Positions 23,998 through 35,023 of a stretch of DNA of 64,000 nucleotides are shown in pieces. A model generated the notes under the pieces. It ran no database searches. It was given only the letters and a program-made list of their open reading frames with translations, and was not told the DNA's origin. Source of the DNA: Brenneria salicis ATCC 15712 = DSM 30166 (GTDB lineage: Bacteria; Pseudomonadota; Gammaproteobacteria; Enterobacterales; Enterobacteriaceae); the NCBI RefSeq assembly GCF_003315515.1, contig NZ_QNRY01000005.1, positions 85,406-149,405 on the forward strand, in the 5' to 3' direction. The position numbers were made by a program, and so were the translations under genes. Every line of letters begins with the position of its first letter. Positions within the stretch are counted from its first letter, which is position 1.

Positions 23998-25431
23998 ATG
24001 AAGCAAGGTTTGCAACTCAGGCTTAGCCAGCAACTGGCCATGACTCCACAGCTTCAGCAGGCAATCCGTCTGTTGCAACTGTCCACGCTTGAACTGCAAC
24101 AAGAGATTCAACTGGCGCTGGAAAGCAATCCGTTACTTGAGCAGACGGACAACCATGAAGAAATAGAGTCATTCGAGGTGGCCGACAGTGATTCGCTGGA
24201 TACCGGCGAAGCATTGGAACAAAAAGACATGCCAGAAGAACTGCCGCTGGATGCGACCTGGGATGAAATCTATTCCGCAGGCACACCCTCCGGCACCGGC
24301 ACCGATTACCGGGATGAAGAGTTACCGATCTATCAGGGCGAAACCACACAAACCCTTCAGGACTACCTGATGTGGCAGGTTGAATTGACGCCTTTTTCAG
24401 ATACCGATGCGGCGATAGCGACATCCATCGTCGATGCGGTGGATAATACCGGCTATCTTACGGTGCCGCTGGAAGATATTCTGGACAGTATCGGCGATGA
24501 AAACGTTACGCTTGAAGAAGTGGAAGCGGTGCTCAAGCGGGTGCAACGCTTTGATCCGGTGGGCGTCGCCGCCCGCGATTTGCGTGATTGTCTGCTGGTG
24601 CAGCTTTCCCAATTTTTTGACAGCACACCGCGCCTCGCGGAAGCAAAACTGATCGTAAGCGAGTACCTCGATCTGCTGGCCAACCATGATTTCCGCAGTC
24701 TGATCCGCTCAACGCGCCTGAAAGAAGAGGTGCTGAAAGAAGCGCTGGCGCTGATTCAATCCCTCGATCCCCGTCCGGGCCAATCCATCAACACGGGTGA
24801 ATCCGAGTACGTCATTCCTGACGTGCTGGTGCGCAAGATCCAGGGACGTTGGGTGGTTGAACTGAATACCGACAGCGTACCCCGTCTACAAATCAACCAG
24901 CAATATGCGGCGTTGGGCAACAGCGCGCGCAGCGACAGCGACGGCCAGTTCATTCGCAGCCATTTGCAGGAAGCGCGCTGGTTAATCAAAAGTCTGGAAA
25001 GCCGTAACGATACCTTGCTCAAAGTGACCCGCTGTATTGTCGAACAACAGCAGGATTTCTTTGAACAGGGCGAAGAATTCATGAAACCGATGGTGCTGGC
25101 GGATATCGCCCAGGTTGTGGATATGCATGAATCCACCATCTCAAGGGTGACCACACAGAAGTTCCTGCACAGTCCGCGCGGCATTTTTGAACTAAAATAC
25201 TTCTTCTCCAGCCATGTGAATACCGACAGCGGAGGCGAAGCCTCGTCAACGGCGATCCGCGCGCTGGTCAAGAAGTTAATCGCCTCGGAAAACCCCGCCA
25301 AGCCGTTAAGCGACAGCAAGCTGACTTCCTTGCTCTCTGAACAGGGCATTATTGTGGCGCGGCGCACCGTGGCGAAATACCGAGAGTCTTTATCTATCCC
25401 ACCATCAAATCAGCGTAAACAACTGCTTTGA
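23998..25431 (+). CDS. rpoN: RNA polymerase sigma-54 factor
   Basis: Sigma-54 (sigma-N), 477 aa as in E. coli; directs RNA polymerase to -24/-12 promoters and needs AAA+ activators such as NtrC. N-terminal Gln/Leu-rich activator-contact region ([21 protein letters not shown]), acidic region II (about 45-115), core-binding domain, helix-turn-helix ([12 protein letters not shown]), and the RpoN box [10 protein letters not shown] near the C-terminus that reads the -24 element. The aap operon in this window has a matching promoter. Confidence 0.98.
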   Translation: MKQGLQLRLSQQLAMTPQLQQAIRLLQLSTLELQQEIQLALESNPLLEQTDNHEEIESFEVADSDSLDTGEALEQKDMPEELPLDATWDEIYSAGTPSGTGTDYRDEELPIYQGETTQTLQDYLMWQVELTPFSDTDAAIATSIVDAVDNTGYLTVPLEDILDSIGDENVTLEEVEAVLKRVQRFDPVGVAARDLRDCLLVQLSQFFDSTPRLAEAKLIVSEYLDLLANHDFRSLIRSTRLKEEVLKEALALIQSLDPRPGQSINTGESEYVIPDVLVRKIQGRWVVELNTDSVPRLQINQQYAALGNSARSDSDGQFIRSHLQEARWLIKSLESRNDTLLKVTRCIVEQQQDFFEQGEEFMKPMVLADIAQVVDMHESTISRVTTQKFLHSPRGIFELKYFFSSHVNTDSGGEASSTAIRALVKKLIASENPAKPLSDSKLTSLLSEQGIIVARRTVAKYRESLSIPPSNQRKQLL

Positions 25432-25453
25432 TCTCAACAGAGAGGAAGACGCT

Positions 25454-25741
25454 ATGCAGATCAATATTACCGGACACCACATCGAAATTACCGAACCATT
25501 ACGCGATTTCGTCAATACCAAGTTCGCCAAGTTAGAGCAATACTTTGACCGTATCATCCAGGTCAACGTGGTATTGAAAGTGGAGAAAGTACAACAAATT
25601 GCTGATGCTACCGTCCACGTCAACGGTGGAGAGCTACACGCCACATCAGAATCGGAAGATATGTACGCCGCGATTGATCTGCTGATCGATAAGCTCGCCC
25701 GCCAGCTTAATAAGCATAAGGACAAGCTGAAGCAGCACTAG
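25454..25741 (+). CDS. hpf: Ribosome hibernation promoting factor
   Basis: Short-form HPF, 95 aa, which with RMF drives formation of 100S ribosome dimers in stationary phase. The conserved MQINITGHHIEITEPLRDFV and DATVHVNGGELHA are clear. Start at 25454 follows AGAGGAAG; a longer open frame overlapping rpoN is not used. Lies 22 bases after rpoN, the usual rpoN-hpf-ptsN-rapZ-npr order. Confidence 0.97.
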   Translation: MQINITGHHIEITEPLRDFVNTKFAKLEQYFDRIIQVNVVLKVEKVQQIADATVHVNGGELHATSESEDMYAAIDLLIDKLARQLNKHKDKLKQH

Positions 25742-25772
25742 TTTTTCTCTTGCCGGTCGGCAGGAGAACAGA

Positions 25773-25799
25773 CCCGGCCCTTGCACATGACGGGCCGGG
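25773..25799 (+). other. GC-rich stem-loop between hpf and ptsN
   Basis: Stem CCCGGCCC / GGGCCGGG with an 11-nt loop, 31 bases after hpf. No U-run. May partly attenuate transcription into ptsN or protect the hpf mRNA end. Confidence 0.4.
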
Positions 25800-25836
25800 C
25801 TTACCGCAAGTGAAAGTGTCTTTAAGTGAATATAAA

Positions 25837-26310
25837 ATGAACAACGTTCCCGTTTTGCAACTCAGCACCGTGTTACGCCCAGAGTGCACCCGAAGCGCCG
25901 TCCATTGCCAGAGTAAAAAACGCGCATTGGAAATTATCAGCGAGTTGGCCGCCAACCAGCTTAATCTCACTTCACAGATTGTTTTTGACGCCATTCTTAC
26001 CCGCGAACGAATGGGCAGCACGGGTATTGGCAACGGCATTGCCATTCCCCACGGTAAGCTTGAAGACGATAACGCACTGGGCGCAATTGGGGTATTTATT
26101 CAGTTGGAACAGCCTATCGCTTTCGATGCCGTTGATCATCAAGACGTTGATTTGCTTTTTGCCTTGCTGGTTCCGGCAGAACAATGTAAAACCCATTTAC
26201 ATACGCTGTCGCTGGTTGCCAAACGACTGGCTGATAAAACGGTGTGTCGGCGTCTGCGAGCGGCGCAAAGCGATGAAGAACTTTATCAGATCATGATGGA
26301 AAGCGGTTAA
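25837..26310 (+). CDS. ptsN: PTS IIA-like nitrogen-regulatory protein PtsN
   Basis: EIIA(Ntr), 157 aa, the end acceptor of the nitrogen PTS (PtsP-NPr-PtsN) that regulates K+ transport and other targets by its phosphorylation state. Phospho-site His72 is in GNGIAIPHGKLE; the HLHTLSLVAKRLADKT segment is highly conserved. Start at 25837 (MNNVPVLQLSTVL) by homology; the frame is open 29 codons upstream. Shorter than E. coli (163) at the C-terminus. Confidence 0.96.
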   Translation: MNNVPVLQLSTVLRPECTRSAVHCQSKKRALEIISELAANQLNLTSQIVFDAILTRERMGSTGIGNGIAIPHGKLEDDNALGAIGVFIQLEQPIAFDAVDHQDVDLLFALLVPAEQCKTHLHTLSLVAKRLADKTVCRRLRAAQSDEELYQIMMESG

Positions 26311-26464
26311 GTCGAATGGCGACATGGCTTACGATGAATAGCGCCCCAGGCTGGAATGACAGAATGCTTGCAATCCATGTGCTAACCATTCATTTTCTAG
26401 CCGTTCACGATAAAAACAATCGCGGCGAGAGTTCGCCATCACGTTGCCAGAGGGGAGTTATCAG

Positions 26465-27319
26465 ATGGTGCTGATGATTGTCAGTGGTCGTTCAGGGTCA
26501 GGTAAATCCGTCGCTCTGCGTGCGCTGGAAGACATGGGGTTCTACTGCGTGGATAACCTGCCGGTGGTCTTGTTGCCGGAACTGGCCGATACGCTTGCGA
26601 CGCGCAATATCTCCGCCGCGGTCAGCATTGATGTGCGCAATATGCCGGAATCGCCGGAAGTCTTTGAACAGGCAATGGCGCAACTCCCGCAGAGCTTCTC
26701 ACCACAGTTGTTATTTCTGGACGCCGATCGCAATACGCTGATCCGCCGTTACAGCGATACCCGCCGTCTGCACCCTTTATCCAGTAAGAATCTGTCGCTG
26801 GAAAGCGCCATTGATGAAGAAAACGATCTTCTGGAACCCCTGCGATCGCGCGCCGATCTGATCATCGATACCTCGGAAATGTCGGTGCATGAACTGGCTG
26901 AAATGCTGCGTACCCGCCTGCTGGGTAAACGAGAACGCGAGTTGACGATGGTGTTTGAATCTTTCGGCTATAAGCATGGCATCCCCATTGACGCCGACTA
27001 CGTGTTTGATGTGCGTTTCCTGCCCAACCCACACTGGGACCCCAAACTCCGTCCGATGACCGGCTTGGACAAGCCCGTCGCCGCTTTCCTCGAACGTCAT
27101 ACTGAAGTCCACAATTTTATCTACCAGACGCGCAGCTATCTGGAACTATGGCTTCCCATGCTGGAAACCAATAACCGCAGTTACCTGACCGTGGCGATTG
27201 GCTGTACCGGCGGCAAGCACCGATCGGTTTATATCGCCGAACAGTTGGCGGACTACTTCCGATCCCGCGGCAAAAATGTCCAGTCCCGCCACCGTACTCT
27301 GGAAAAGCGTAAATCGTGA
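26465..27319 (+). CDS. rapZ: RNase adapter protein RapZ
   Basis: 284-aa RNA-binding adapter (formerly YvcJ/YhbJ) that brings the sRNA GlmZ to RNase E and so tunes GlmS and amino-sugar supply for the envelope. N-terminal P-loop GRSGSGKS (8-15); C-terminal domain with [14 protein letters not shown] and the basic tail [10 protein letters not shown] used for RNA binding. ATG at 26465 follows GGGGAG. GlmZ itself is not in the window. Confidence 0.97.
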   Translation: MVLMIVSGRSGSGKSVALRALEDMGFYCVDNLPVVLLPELADTLATRNISAAVSIDVRNMPESPEVFEQAMAQLPQSFSPQLLFLDADRNTLIRRYSDTRRLHPLSSKNLSLESAIDEENDLLEPLRSRADLIIDTSEMSVHELAEMLRTRLLGKRERELTMVFESFGYKHGIPIDADYVFDVRFLPNPHWDPKLRPMTGLDKPVAAFLERHTEVHNFIYQTRSYLELWLPMLETNNRSYLTVAIGCTGGKHRSVYIAEQLADYFRSRGKNVQSRHRTLEKRKS

Positions 27320-27349
27320 TGGTCAGGCAAATTAGCGTCAGACGAAATA

Positions 27350-27622
27350 ATGACAGTCAAACAAACCGTTGAAATCAAAAACAAGCTGGGCATGCACGCC
27401 CGCCCCGCCATGAAACTGTTTGAACTGGTGCAGAGTTTCGATGCGGAAGTGATATTGCGTAATGACAGCGGTACGGAAGCCGAGGCCAGCAGCGTGATTG
27501 CCATGCTGATGCTGGACTCAGCCAAAGGCCGGCTGGTTGAAGTCGAAGCGACTGGCCCGGACGAAGCACAGGCGCTGGCCGCCGTGATTACGCTGTTTGA
27601 AGCCGGGTTTGACGAAGAGTAA
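27350..27622 (+). CDS. npr: Phosphocarrier protein NPr
   Basis: 90-aa HPr-like phosphocarrier (ptsO) of the nitrogen PTS, passing phosphate from PtsP to PtsN. Phospho-site His16 in GMHARPAM. Starts 30 bases after rapZ. Last gene of the rpoN row; convergent with pmbA. Confidence 0.97.
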   Translation: MTVKQTVEIKNKLGMHARPAMKLFELVQSFDAEVILRNDSGTEAEASSVIAMLMLDSAKGRLVEVEATGPDEAQALAAVITLFEAGFDEE

Positions 27623-27688
27623 CCGCTGTCTTCTTTGGGCGGCAGCGGCGATCACATAAAACCGATGACCGCCTTCTTCCGTACAGCT

Positions 27689-29029
27689 TTACTGTCCCGC
27701 AATCTTCATTTCCGGCAATAGCACCGATCCACACTGAATATTACTGCGCGTTTCAATGTCGTCGCCCACCGTCACGATATTGCGCAACATGTCTTTCAGA
27801 TTGCCTGCGATGGTGATCTCACTGACCGGATACTGAATTTCACCGTTTTCCACCCAGAAACCGGACGCGCCACGGGAATAATCCCCGGTTACGCCGCTGA
27901 CGCCCTGACCCATTAATTCCGTCACCAGCAGCCCTTTGCCCATTTGTCTGAGCAAGCCTGCGAAGTCCAGCCCTTGACCGGCGATACGCCAGTTATGAAT
28001 TCCCCCGGCATGTCCGGTGCTCTTCATGCCCAGTTTACGTGCGGCGTAACTGGTCAGCAGCCAGGTCTGCAACACGCCGTCCTTCACAATCTCACGCCGC
28101 TGGGTGCGAACCCCTTCACTGTCGAACGGCGTGGACGCCAGCCCTTTGCGTAAATGCGGCTGTTCTTCAATCGTCAACCATTCAGGCAGGATTTGCTGGC
28201 CCAGTTTGTCCAGCAGGAAAGTCGATTTGCGATATACGCTGCCGCCGCTGATGGCGCCGACCAGATGGCCGAACAGACCTGTCGCCACCTCAGCGGAAAA
28301 CAGAACCGGCGCCTGCATGGTTGGCAACTTACGCGGCGATAAACGGGATAATGTACGCCGCGCACACTCTTCACCCACCCACTCAGGCGTCTTCAAATCT
28401 TCCAGCGAACGGCCAATAGTGTAGGCGTAATCCCGCTCCATGTCGCCATTCACTTCGGCAATCACACAACTGGACATGGAATGGCGACTGGAACAATAGC
28501 TTTGCAACATGCCGTGGCTGTTGCCAAACACTCTGATAGCGTAATGGCTGTTGAAGCTGCCGCCTTCAGTATTGGTGATCCGCTTATCCGCCTTCAGCGC
28601 GGCCTGTTCAGCACGTGCGGCCAACTCGATGCCACGATCCGCATCCAGTTCCGTCGGGTGAAACAAGTCCAGATCCGGGGCATCAAAAGCCAGCAGTTCT
28701 TTATCTGCCGGCCCCGCGAAGGGATCGACGGAGGTGTAACGGGCAATATCCAGCGCCGCCTGCACAGTACGCGCGATGGCGTCCGGGCTGAGATCGGTGG
28801 ATGAGGCGCTGCCTTTACGCTGCTGGTAATACACCGTAATCCCCAGCGCTCCGTCGCTGTTGAATTCGACGTTTTCAACTTCACCATAACGGGTGCTCAC
28901 GCCAATACCGGTGGTTTTCGACACGGAAACTTCCGCCGCATCCGAACCCGCTCGCGCCAGTTCCAGCGCCTGTGCAACCGCTTGTTCCAGCGCCGTGCGC
29001 TGTTGTGCAACCTGAGTGATGATTGTCAT
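27689..29029 (-). CDS. pmbA: Metalloprotease subunit PmbA/TldE
   Basis: 446-aa partner of TldD in the TldD/TldE heterodimeric metalloprotease that processes microcin B17 and the CcdA antitoxin in E. coli. U62-family fold; lacks the HExxxH motif of TldD, as expected for this subunit. Conserved [20 protein letters not shown] and [22 protein letters not shown]. tldD lies 7 kb away in this genome. Confidence 0.97.
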   Translation of the reverse strand: MTIITQVAQQRTALEQAVAQALELARAGSDAAEVSVSKTTGIGVSTRYGEVENVEFNSDGALGITVYYQQRKGSASSTDLSPDAIARTVQAALDIARYTSVDPFAGPADKELLAFDAPDLDLFHPTELDADRGIELAARAEQAALKADKRITNTEGGSFNSHYAIRVFGNSHGMLQSYCSSRHSMSSCVIAEVNGDMERDYAYTIGRSLEDLKTPEWVGEECARRTLSRLSPRKLPTMQAPVLFSAEVATGLFGHLVGAISGGSVYRKSTFLLDKLGQQILPEWLTIEEQPHLRKGLASTPFDSEGVRTQRREIVKDGVLQTWLLTSYAARKLGMKSTGHAGGIHNWRIAGQGLDFAGLLRQMGKGLLVTELMGQGVSGVTGDYSRGASGFWVENGEIQYPVSEITIAGNLKDMLRNIVTVGDDIETRSNIQCGSVLLPEMKIAGQ

Positions 29030-29329
29030 TGTTCTGCCATAATGAATGAGAAAACCGTTGCGACGGACGACGCGACAAGTTTATGCCGATGCGCAAACGT
29101 ATTACGCTCAGCGTAAACATAAGGAATATTTCCGCACATTCCTCGTCATCCCTCCATCTAAAAAGGTGTAGCATAATGCCTCTGAGTCTAACAGGATCCG
29201 CGGACAATTTCGCATAAAGCCCAAACCTGTTAGTATCAGCCTCTTTTTTATGGCGGGCGACCCGCCTGTTACCTTCAGGGCTGCGGCAAGCGGCGTTAAA
29301 AACTTGTCCTGAAATTTTAGGAACCAACC
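29030..29329. other. Divergent region pmbA / darP
   Basis: 300 bases upstream of both genes. The part at about 29243-29310 resembles, in inverted orientation, the intergenic repeat seen between mreC and mreB (TTTTTTATGGCG, then GTTAAAAAC at nearly the same spacing). No supported small gene; promoters not resolved. Confidence 0.45.
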
Positions 29330-29875
29330 ATGAGCAAAAAAACCGAAGACTGGCTTGATGAAGTCCCGGACAATAATGAAGACGATGATGAAATTATCTG
29401 GGTCAGTAAAAGCGAGATAAAACGTGATGCTGAAGCACTGAAAGCGCTCGGTGCGGAACTGGTTGAACTGGGTAAAAACGCGTTGGAGAAAATTCCGCTG
29501 GATGACGACCTGCGCGCCGCCATCGAACTGGCGCAGCGTATCAAGAAAGAGGGCCGTCGCCGCCAGTTGCAACTGATTGGTAAACTGTTGCGCGCCCGCG
29601 ATCCAGAACCCATCCAGGCCGCGTTGGATAAACTGAAAAACCGTCATAATCAGCAGGTGGCGCTGTTTCACAAACTTGAACTGCTGCGCGACCGTCTGGT
29701 GACCGAAGGCGATGACGCTATTCCTGATATTCTGGCGCTTTGCCCGCACGCCGACCGCCAGCAACTACGTTCGCTGGTGCGCAATGCGCAAAAAGAGCAG
29801 GCCGCGAATAAACCGCCGAAATCCACCCGGCAGATTTTTCAGTATTTGCGTGAATTGTCAGAAACCGAGGCATGA
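29330..29875 (+). CDS. darP: Dual-action ribosomal maturation protein DarP (YjgA)
   Basis: 181-aa DUF615 protein (E. coli 183) that associates with late 50S precursors and promotes peptidyl-transferase centre maturation. Acidic N-terminus (about 1-25), then helical basic body with [21 protein letters not shown] and [24 protein letters not shown] at 29330 follows AGGAACC. Divergent from pmbA. Confidence 0.95.
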   Translation: MSKKTEDWLDEVPDNNEDDDEIIWVSKSEIKRDAEALKALGAELVELGKNALEKIPLDDDLRAAIELAQRIKKEGRRRQLQLIGKLLRARDPEPIQAALDKLKNRHNQQVALFHKLELLRDRLVTEGDDAIPDILALCPHADRQQLRSLVRNAQKEQAANKPPKSTRQIFQYLRELSETEA

Positions 29876-29999
29876 AACCTGCGCCACCCCATTGGCGAAT
29901 GTCGTTCGCAACAGGAACTACGGTGATTAATGAGGCTCCCACCGGGAAGCCTCGCACCGTGGTCGCCTCAGACGTTTTTGTCTAACCGCGACAGCAAAC

Positions 30000-31454
30000 T
30001 TATAGCCCGCTCAGATGCCAGGTTTTTACTTCCAGGAATTCATCCAGCCCCAGCACCGATCCTTCACGCCCCAACCCTGACTCTTTCACGCCGCCAAACG
30101 GCGCCAGTTCAGTGGACACGGCGCACTCATTGATACCGATCATGCCGCTTTCCAGCGCGTCCGCCACCCGGAATACGCGTTGCAAATTCTGGCTGTAAAA
30201 GTAAGCCGCCAGACCAAACGGCGTATCGTTGGCACGCTGGATCACCTCTTCTTCCGTTTTAAACCGGAAACATGGCGCAACCGGGCCAAACGTTTCTTCC
30301 TGAGCCAGCAACATCGCTTCACTGGCATCGGCAATCACCGTCGGTTCAAAGAAACAGCCGCCCAGCGCATGGCGTTTTCCCCCCACGATGGCCCGCCCGC
30401 CGTGCGACACCGCATCATTAACGTGTTTTTCCACTTTTTCCACAGCCGCATCGTCAATCAATGGGCCCAGCGTCACGCCATCGTCCACGCCGTTACCTAC
30501 TTTCAGTTTTTTCACCTCTGCCGCCAGCAGGGAAACAAACTCATCGTACACGCCGTCCTGAATATAAAATCGGTTGGCGCTGACGCAAACCTGTCCGGCA
30601 TTGCGGAAACGATTGGCGATAGCCCCTTTGACGGCTTCATGAATATCCGCGTCGTCAAACACGATATAAGGCGCGTTGCCGCCCAGTTCCATAGAAATAC
30701 GTTTCATGGTGTCAGCGGCATTGCGCATCAGCGTTTTCCCCACCGCAGTGGAACCGGTGAAGGAGATCTTGCGTACTTTGGCGCTGGCCATAATAGTATC
30801 GCTGATCGCCTGGGTATCCCCCGCGACGCCATTGAGTACCCCGGCAGGCACCCCCGCCTGCTCTGCCAACGCCAGCAACGCAAAAGCAGATAACGGCGTA
30901 TTATTGGCGGGCTTGATAACCCCGGTACAACCCGCCGCCAGCGCAGGGCCGAGCTTACGCGCCAGCATCGCCAGCGGAAAATTCCACGGCGTTATGGCAA
31001 CCACCACGCCAACTGGTTCACGCGTGGCATAAATACGCGATCCCGCTTTGGCGGGCGGGATAATCTCGCCGTTGATTCGTTTTGCCTGCTCAGCAAACCA
31101 TTGGATAAAGTTCGCGGCATAGATCACTTCGCCTTCCGCCTCTTTGACTGGTTTTCCCTGCTCCGCGGTCATCAGTTCCGCTAAATAGCGTTTATTTTCC
31201 AGTATCAGTTCGTACCAGCGATAAAGAATTTCAGAACGTTCTTTCGCGGTCTTGCGTTTCCACGCCGGAAAAGCCTGATATGCCGCATCAATGGCGGACT
31301 GCGTTTCCACTTTACCCGCTTTGGACACCGCGGCGATGCGCTCACCAGTCGCCGGATTCAAGACATCGAATGTCGCCGCCGCCTGCCGCCATTGTCCCGC
31401 GACAAAGTAACCGGTTTTAAACAGTGTGTTATCCTGCAAATGTTGTTGTGACAT
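30000..31454 (-). CDS. gabD: NAD(P)-dependent succinate-semialdehyde dehydrogenase
   Basis: 484-aa aldehyde dehydrogenase that best fits GabD (succinic semialdehyde to succinate, end of GABA breakdown). Visible: TPWNFPLAMLARKLGPALAAG, cofactor loop FTGSTAVGK, catalytic Glu in MELGGNAPYIVFDDAD, catalytic Cys in NAGQVCVSANR. GGAGG precedes the ATG. No gabT, gabP or regulator is adjacent, so the physiological substrate is inferred from sequence alone; related semialdehyde dehydrogenases are possible. Confidence 0.82.
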   Translation of the reverse strand: MSQQHLQDNTLFKTGYFVAGQWRQAAATFDVLNPATGERIAAVSKAGKVETQSAIDAAYQAFPAWKRKTAKERSEILYRWYELILENKRYLAELMTAEQGKPVKEAEGEVIYAANFIQWFAEQAKRINGEIIPPAKAGSRIYATREPVGVVVAITPWNFPLAMLARKLGPALAAGCTGVIKPANNTPLSAFALLALAEQAGVPAGVLNGVAGDTQAISDTIMASAKVRKISFTGSTAVGKTLMRNAADTMKRISMELGGNAPYIVFDDADIHEAVKGAIANRFRNAGQVCVSANRFYIQDGVYDEFVSLLAAEVKKLKVGNGVDDGVTLGPLIDDAAVEKVEKHVNDAVSHGGRAIVGGKRHALGGCFFEPTVIADASEAMLLAQEETFGPVAPCFRFKTEEEVIQRANDTPFGLAAYFYSQNLQRVFRVADALESGMIGINECAVSTELAPFGGVKESGLGREGSVLGLDEFLEVKTWHLSGL

Positions 31455-31566
31455 CGTGTTACCTCCTGATAACTGTCGAGTCTCATTACATCATGAGGAA
31501 AAATCGTGAATGGTAAGTATAGAAGTGATGCGCGGAACGCGCTGTCCAATGACAGAAATGAAGCGG

Positions 31567-33525
31567 TTAATCACTCAACGCATGCTGATATTTGCGCAGC
31601 ATGGTGACGAAACGTCCGACGGGCGCCGTGATATCCGGCGGCAGTTGCCGCTGCGCCAGCTTGTGCTGATACTCGTCGAGTTCATCCAGTAGTTGAGTAA
31701 ACGTCTGGCTGCGCGTGGCGCCACGTCTCGCGCCCACCACGCGCTCCGCTGTGGCGCGAATCTGGCGGTGAAAGGCGGACAGCGCGTCATCTTGAGGAAT
31801 AGCCAACGAACGCAAACGCTGATGGGCGATAATCAACGACAAAGCCAGACGATATTTGGCGATATCGCCGGGGAACATGTTCAGCAACAAAAACAATTGT
31901 TGATAAAGTGCGGGCAGATGGTTCTCTTTACGCCGCGCCTGATTGGTGGTTAATGCCGATATCGCGCTATAAACAAAGCGATTCAACAATGTGCGGCCGG
32001 TATGGATTTTGGCATTGTCGCGGATCAGCAGAATAACCATCAGCGCCAGAAAACAACCGATGATCTGCCCGATGGCATTATCAAGGAATTGATTGATATG
32101 AAACGTCATCGGGTTATCCAGCACCAGAATATTAATCGTGCTCGCCAGCGTCCCCAGCGATCCGAGACGCCGCTTTTGCACCTCGATACCAATGACGAAC
32201 GCTATCGCCCCCAGGCTGAGGCAAAGCAGCAACATACTTTGCTGCGTCGAAGGCATGATAAACATAAACATCAGCACCCCCAGCGGCAGTGCCGCGATGG
32301 TGCCGTAAAGGAAATCCACCGCCATCATTTTGGGGTTTGGCAAGCGCATCGCCAGCGATGTCACCACAGCAAGCATGACCATGCAAACGCTACCTGACGT
32401 CCAGCCGGTGCTAAGCCAGAACAGGCAACCCAACGCCGTCGCCACGCCCGTGCGTAATCCGTTGATCATGGCGTGATGAGTTTCGGCGGATGGCGCTTTA
32501 ATCTCAACATCGCTGTGCAGCACATCCGCTTCCACTTTACTGATGCGCCCGTTGGTCTGCACGCCTTTGGCCAGTAACTGGTAGCGGGTAGCGATCCCTA
32601 CCCAACTACTTACCGTGGGCGGAATAGCCTGACGATGGCCGGCCGCAATCAGGTGCCGCAGCAATTTCAGGCGGCGGTGAACGTCCTGCATCGATTCAAC
32701 CGGCTGATCAATGATCCGTTGCAGGCTGCTTTTACCCCAGGAAGGGTGATCTTGCATAACCAGATAGGTTTCGCAAGCCTGCGTAATCAGCGCCAGCGAT
32801 TGGGTATGCATTGATTTCAAACGCTGATTGCTGTTCTGCCAGCGCGATGACTCCATCATTAAATGATTACGCATGCCGTTCAGCGCGGTCGTTTTGCGTA
32901 CCAGCGCATGCCAGGCGGCATCAATCACTTCTTTTTCCGCCTGATTGACACACAATTGCAGTAACCGGTACTGATCCACCAGCAGCGCTTCGATACTGCG
33001 ATCAATATCTTGTTTGATGGAACGAGGGGAAAACAGCAGATCAGCCAGGATCGCGCACATAATTCCCAACACGATCTCACTGCAACGTTCGACCACGAAC
33101 TGTGGCGTCAGCAACGGCGTCTCTGCGACGGAAACGATGATGATAAGCGTCGTATAGCCTGCCAACCCAAACAAATAGGCGTTTTCAGTTTTGACGAGTG
33201 AAGAGATCCAGGTACAGACGCCCGCCCAAACGCAACACAGCATCAACATGAGCACTGGCGCCCGAATCGTTGCAATTATGATGATTAATGCAGCGATACA
33301 GCCAATAAATGTACCGACAATGCGCAATATACCGCGATGACGGATAGCCCCGGAAAAGGGTTCGCCGCCCGCAACGAAAGCTGGCCCGGCTGAAACAATC
33401 GCCGCCGTCAGCACCGACCAGCGCGGCGTTTCCAACTGTAAATGGAATCCCAGAAACAGAGACAGGACAATGGCGAAGCTCAGCTTAAACGCGAAGCGGA
33501 AGCGAATAAATATCGGGCTTTTCAT
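31567..33525 (-). CDS. aaeB: p-hydroxybenzoic acid efflux pump subunit AaeB
   Basis: 652-aa FUSC-family inner-membrane pump (E. coli 655) for aromatic carboxylic acids. Two hydrophobic blocks of about five or six helices each (about 15-160 and 365-490) separated by soluble domains; [17 protein letters not shown] and [16 protein letters not shown] are conserved. ATG at 33525 leaves a 4-base gap to aaeA; an in-frame GTG at 33543 would overlap aaeA. For a plant-associated bacterium an aromatic-acid pump is a sensible asset (inference). Confidence 0.95.
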   Translation of the reverse strand: MKSPIFIRFRFAFKLSFAIVLSLFLGFHLQLETPRWSVLTAAIVSAGPAFVAGGEPFSGAIRHRGILRIVGTFIGCIAALIIIIATIRAPVLMLMLCCVWAGVCTWISSLVKTENAYLFGLAGYTTLIIIVSVAETPLLTPQFVVERCSEIVLGIMCAILADLLFSPRSIKQDIDRSIEALLVDQYRLLQLCVNQAEKEVIDAAWHALVRKTTALNGMRNHLMMESSRWQNSNQRLKSMHTQSLALITQACETYLVMQDHPSWGKSSLQRIIDQPVESMQDVHRRLKLLRHLIAAGHRQAIPPTVSSWVGIATRYQLLAKGVQTNGRISKVEADVLHSDVEIKAPSAETHHAMINGLRTGVATALGCLFWLSTGWTSGSVCMVMLAVVTSLAMRLPNPKMMAVDFLYGTIAALPLGVLMFMFIMPSTQQSMLLLCLSLGAIAFVIGIEVQKRRLGSLGTLASTINILVLDNPMTFHINQFLDNAIGQIIGCFLALMVILLIRDNAKIHTGRTLLNRFVYSAISALTTNQARRKENHLPALYQQLFLLLNMFPGDIAKYRLALSLIIAHQRLRSLAIPQDDALSAFHRQIRATAERVVGARRGATRSQTFTQLLDELDEYQHKLAQRQLPPDITAPVGRFVTMLRKYQHALSD

Positions 33526-33529
33526 GTTA

Positions 33530-34477
33530 TTAGCCGAACTCACGCAATCGATATAATAAGCGGATCAGCGGCGATGGCTGTTTATCATTGTCGACTTTCT
33601 CCCCGGTAATGATGACGGTGGCGGTCGTTCCCGCGGGATAAAGATCGCCCATCTGACGATCCAGTTTGATCTTCACTGGCACGCGTTGCGCTAAACGCAC
33701 CCACTCCAGATTGGAGTCAATTGCCGCCAGGCCTTTACTATCAACGCTGCTACTGCTGTTGTTTACCCCAGCGGCCACACTGTCTACCGTGCCGTAGAAA
33801 ATACGTTTGCTGCCCAGCGGAGTGATTTCGGCGCGATACCCACGGCGCACGCCTTCCAGTTTCGTCTCTTCCATGTAAGCCAACAGGTAGAATGAATCTT
33901 TTTTCACCAGCGCCACAGCGGTTGAGCCACGGGTAATAAACTCTCCGCTCTGCACATTCAGATTGGTGACCCAACCATCAGCCGGCGCGCGCACCACGGT
34001 GCGCTCAAGATCCAACTTCGCCAGATCCATAGCGGCCTGTGCTTTGGCAAGCTGGTGTCTCGCCGTTTCCAGCGCACTCCCGGACTGATCAATATTCTCC
34101 TGCGACATCGCCTGAATACCTAAACGTACCCGACGCCCCGCCTCCCGCTTTTTCTCCACCACCAACGCCTGATAGTAGGCTACATCGGCTTCTGCCTGCG
34201 CCAGGGCCGCACGATACCGTGGCTGATCCACAATAAACAGTACATCGCCCTGCTTAACCAGTTGGTTGTCCGTCACCCGCACATCGGTAAGTAACCCGCT
34301 AACGTCGGGAGAAATTGCCACGACATCCGCGGTAAACTTCGCGTCACGCGTCCAGGGCGATTCGGTATAAAACGCCCAGATACGAAATACCGCCACAATA
34401 GCGAATAACACCACGACCAGCGTGATGGCCACACGACCCAATTTTTTCGTGAGCGTAGTGATAAAGAGAGATTTCAC
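33530..34477 (-). CDS. aaeA: p-hydroxybenzoic acid efflux pump subunit AaeA
   Basis: Membrane-fusion (HlyD-type) subunit, about 315 aa, linking AaeB to the outer membrane. N-terminal membrane helix (about 17-35), biotinyl-lipoyl-like parts ([13 protein letters not shown] and [18 protein letters not shown]), helical hairpin between them, then beta-barrel. No ATG is available: GTG at 34477 is my choice, TTG at 34489 (overlapping the aaeX TGA) is the alternative. E. coli AaeA is 310 aa. Confidence 0.92.
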   Translation of the reverse strand: MKSLFITTLTKKLGRVAITLVVVLFAIVAVFRIWAFYTESPWTRDAKFTADVVAISPDVSGLLTDVRVTDNQLVKQGDVLFIVDQPRYRAALAQAEADVAYYQALVVEKKREAGRRVRLGIQAMSQENIDQSGSALETARHQLAKAQAAMDLAKLDLERTVVRAPADGWVTNLNVQSGEFITRGSTAVALVKKDSFYLLAYMEETKLEGVRRGYRAEITPLGSKRIFYGTVDSVAAGVNNSSSSVDSKGLAAIDSNLEWVRLAQRVPVKIKLDRQMGDLYPAGTTATVIITGEKVDNDKQPSPLIRLLYRLREFG

Positions 34478-34485
34478 AAGCGACT

Positions 34486-34689
34486 TCAAAGACCATAACG
34501 GAACAGCAGATAGAACAGGCAGCAGAATAATGCGGTATTAAACAAGGCCGGGTGCCAGACAAAATCATAGATGCCTGTCGGTTGCAGCAACCGGTTCACG
34601 ACGAAAAATAGCGTCAGTGACACCAGTAACACAAAGAAGACCGGCGGGAACGATAAGCCGAACAGCACCATAACCGGGAGTGAACTCAT
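34486..34689 (-). CDS. aaeX: Small membrane protein AaeX
   Basis: 67-aa DUF1656 protein with two membrane helices ([21 protein letters not shown] and [15 protein letters not shown]), same length as E. coli AaeX. First gene of aaeXAB; its exact role in the pump is not known. ATG at 34689 follows AGGAAAAGAGG; the frame is open 25 codons upstream without homology. Confidence 0.92.
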   Translation of the reverse strand: MSSLPVMVLFGLSFPPVFFVLLVSLTLFFVVNRLLQPTGIYDFVWHPALFNTALFCCLFYLLFRYGL

Positions 34690-34922
34690 CCTCTTTTCCT
34701 TATTTTTCATTAGAGTTAACGAGACATACGGGTACGTTAGCGTAATTAACGCATAGCCAACCAATCAACCATAAGCCTTTGTCCCCCCTGCTTCATCGCC
34801 GTCGGGTCAACATGGCGTCAAACTGATACATACGATTGCAGGTGCAGGCTGCTGATTCTATAAACGATGTTAAATCAGCGTTTTTTACGCTACGGTAATA
34901 ACAATGATAGACCGAAGGTTTG

Positions 34923-34957
34923 ATATGACCTGTCCGACATCATCAGACAGGTCATAT
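34923..34957. repeat. 12-bp perfect inverted repeat in aaeX-aaeR region
   Basis: ATATGACCTGTC and its exact complement, separated by 11 bases, centred 84 bases upstream of aaeR. No U-run, so unlikely to be a terminator. Candidate operator. Confidence 0.6.
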
Positions 34958-34989
34958 TATGGATGGTTATTATCATCTTATCTACATAG

Positions 34990-35005
34990 TGTGATCTAAA
35001 TCACT
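34990..35005. promoter_or_regulatory. CRP-like binding site upstream of aaeR
   Basis: TGTGATCTAAATCACT matches the CRP consensus TGTGA-N6-TCACA in 9 of 10 half-site bases. It ends 18 bases before the aaeR ATG, a position more fitting for repression of aaeR or for acting on the divergent promoter. FNR-type proteins read a related but different site. Confidence 0.65.
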
Positions 35006-35023
35006 TTTAAGCCAGAGTAAACA

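Larger units (their letters stand above)
34690..35023. other. Divergent control region aaeX / aaeR
   Basis: 334 bases. Holds a 12-bp perfect inverted repeat (34923-34957) and a CRP-like palindrome (34990-35005), both nearer aaeR. AaeR, a LysR protein, should bind here to activate aaeXAB in response to aromatic acids. The 200 bases next to aaeX show no clear element. Confidence 0.55.
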
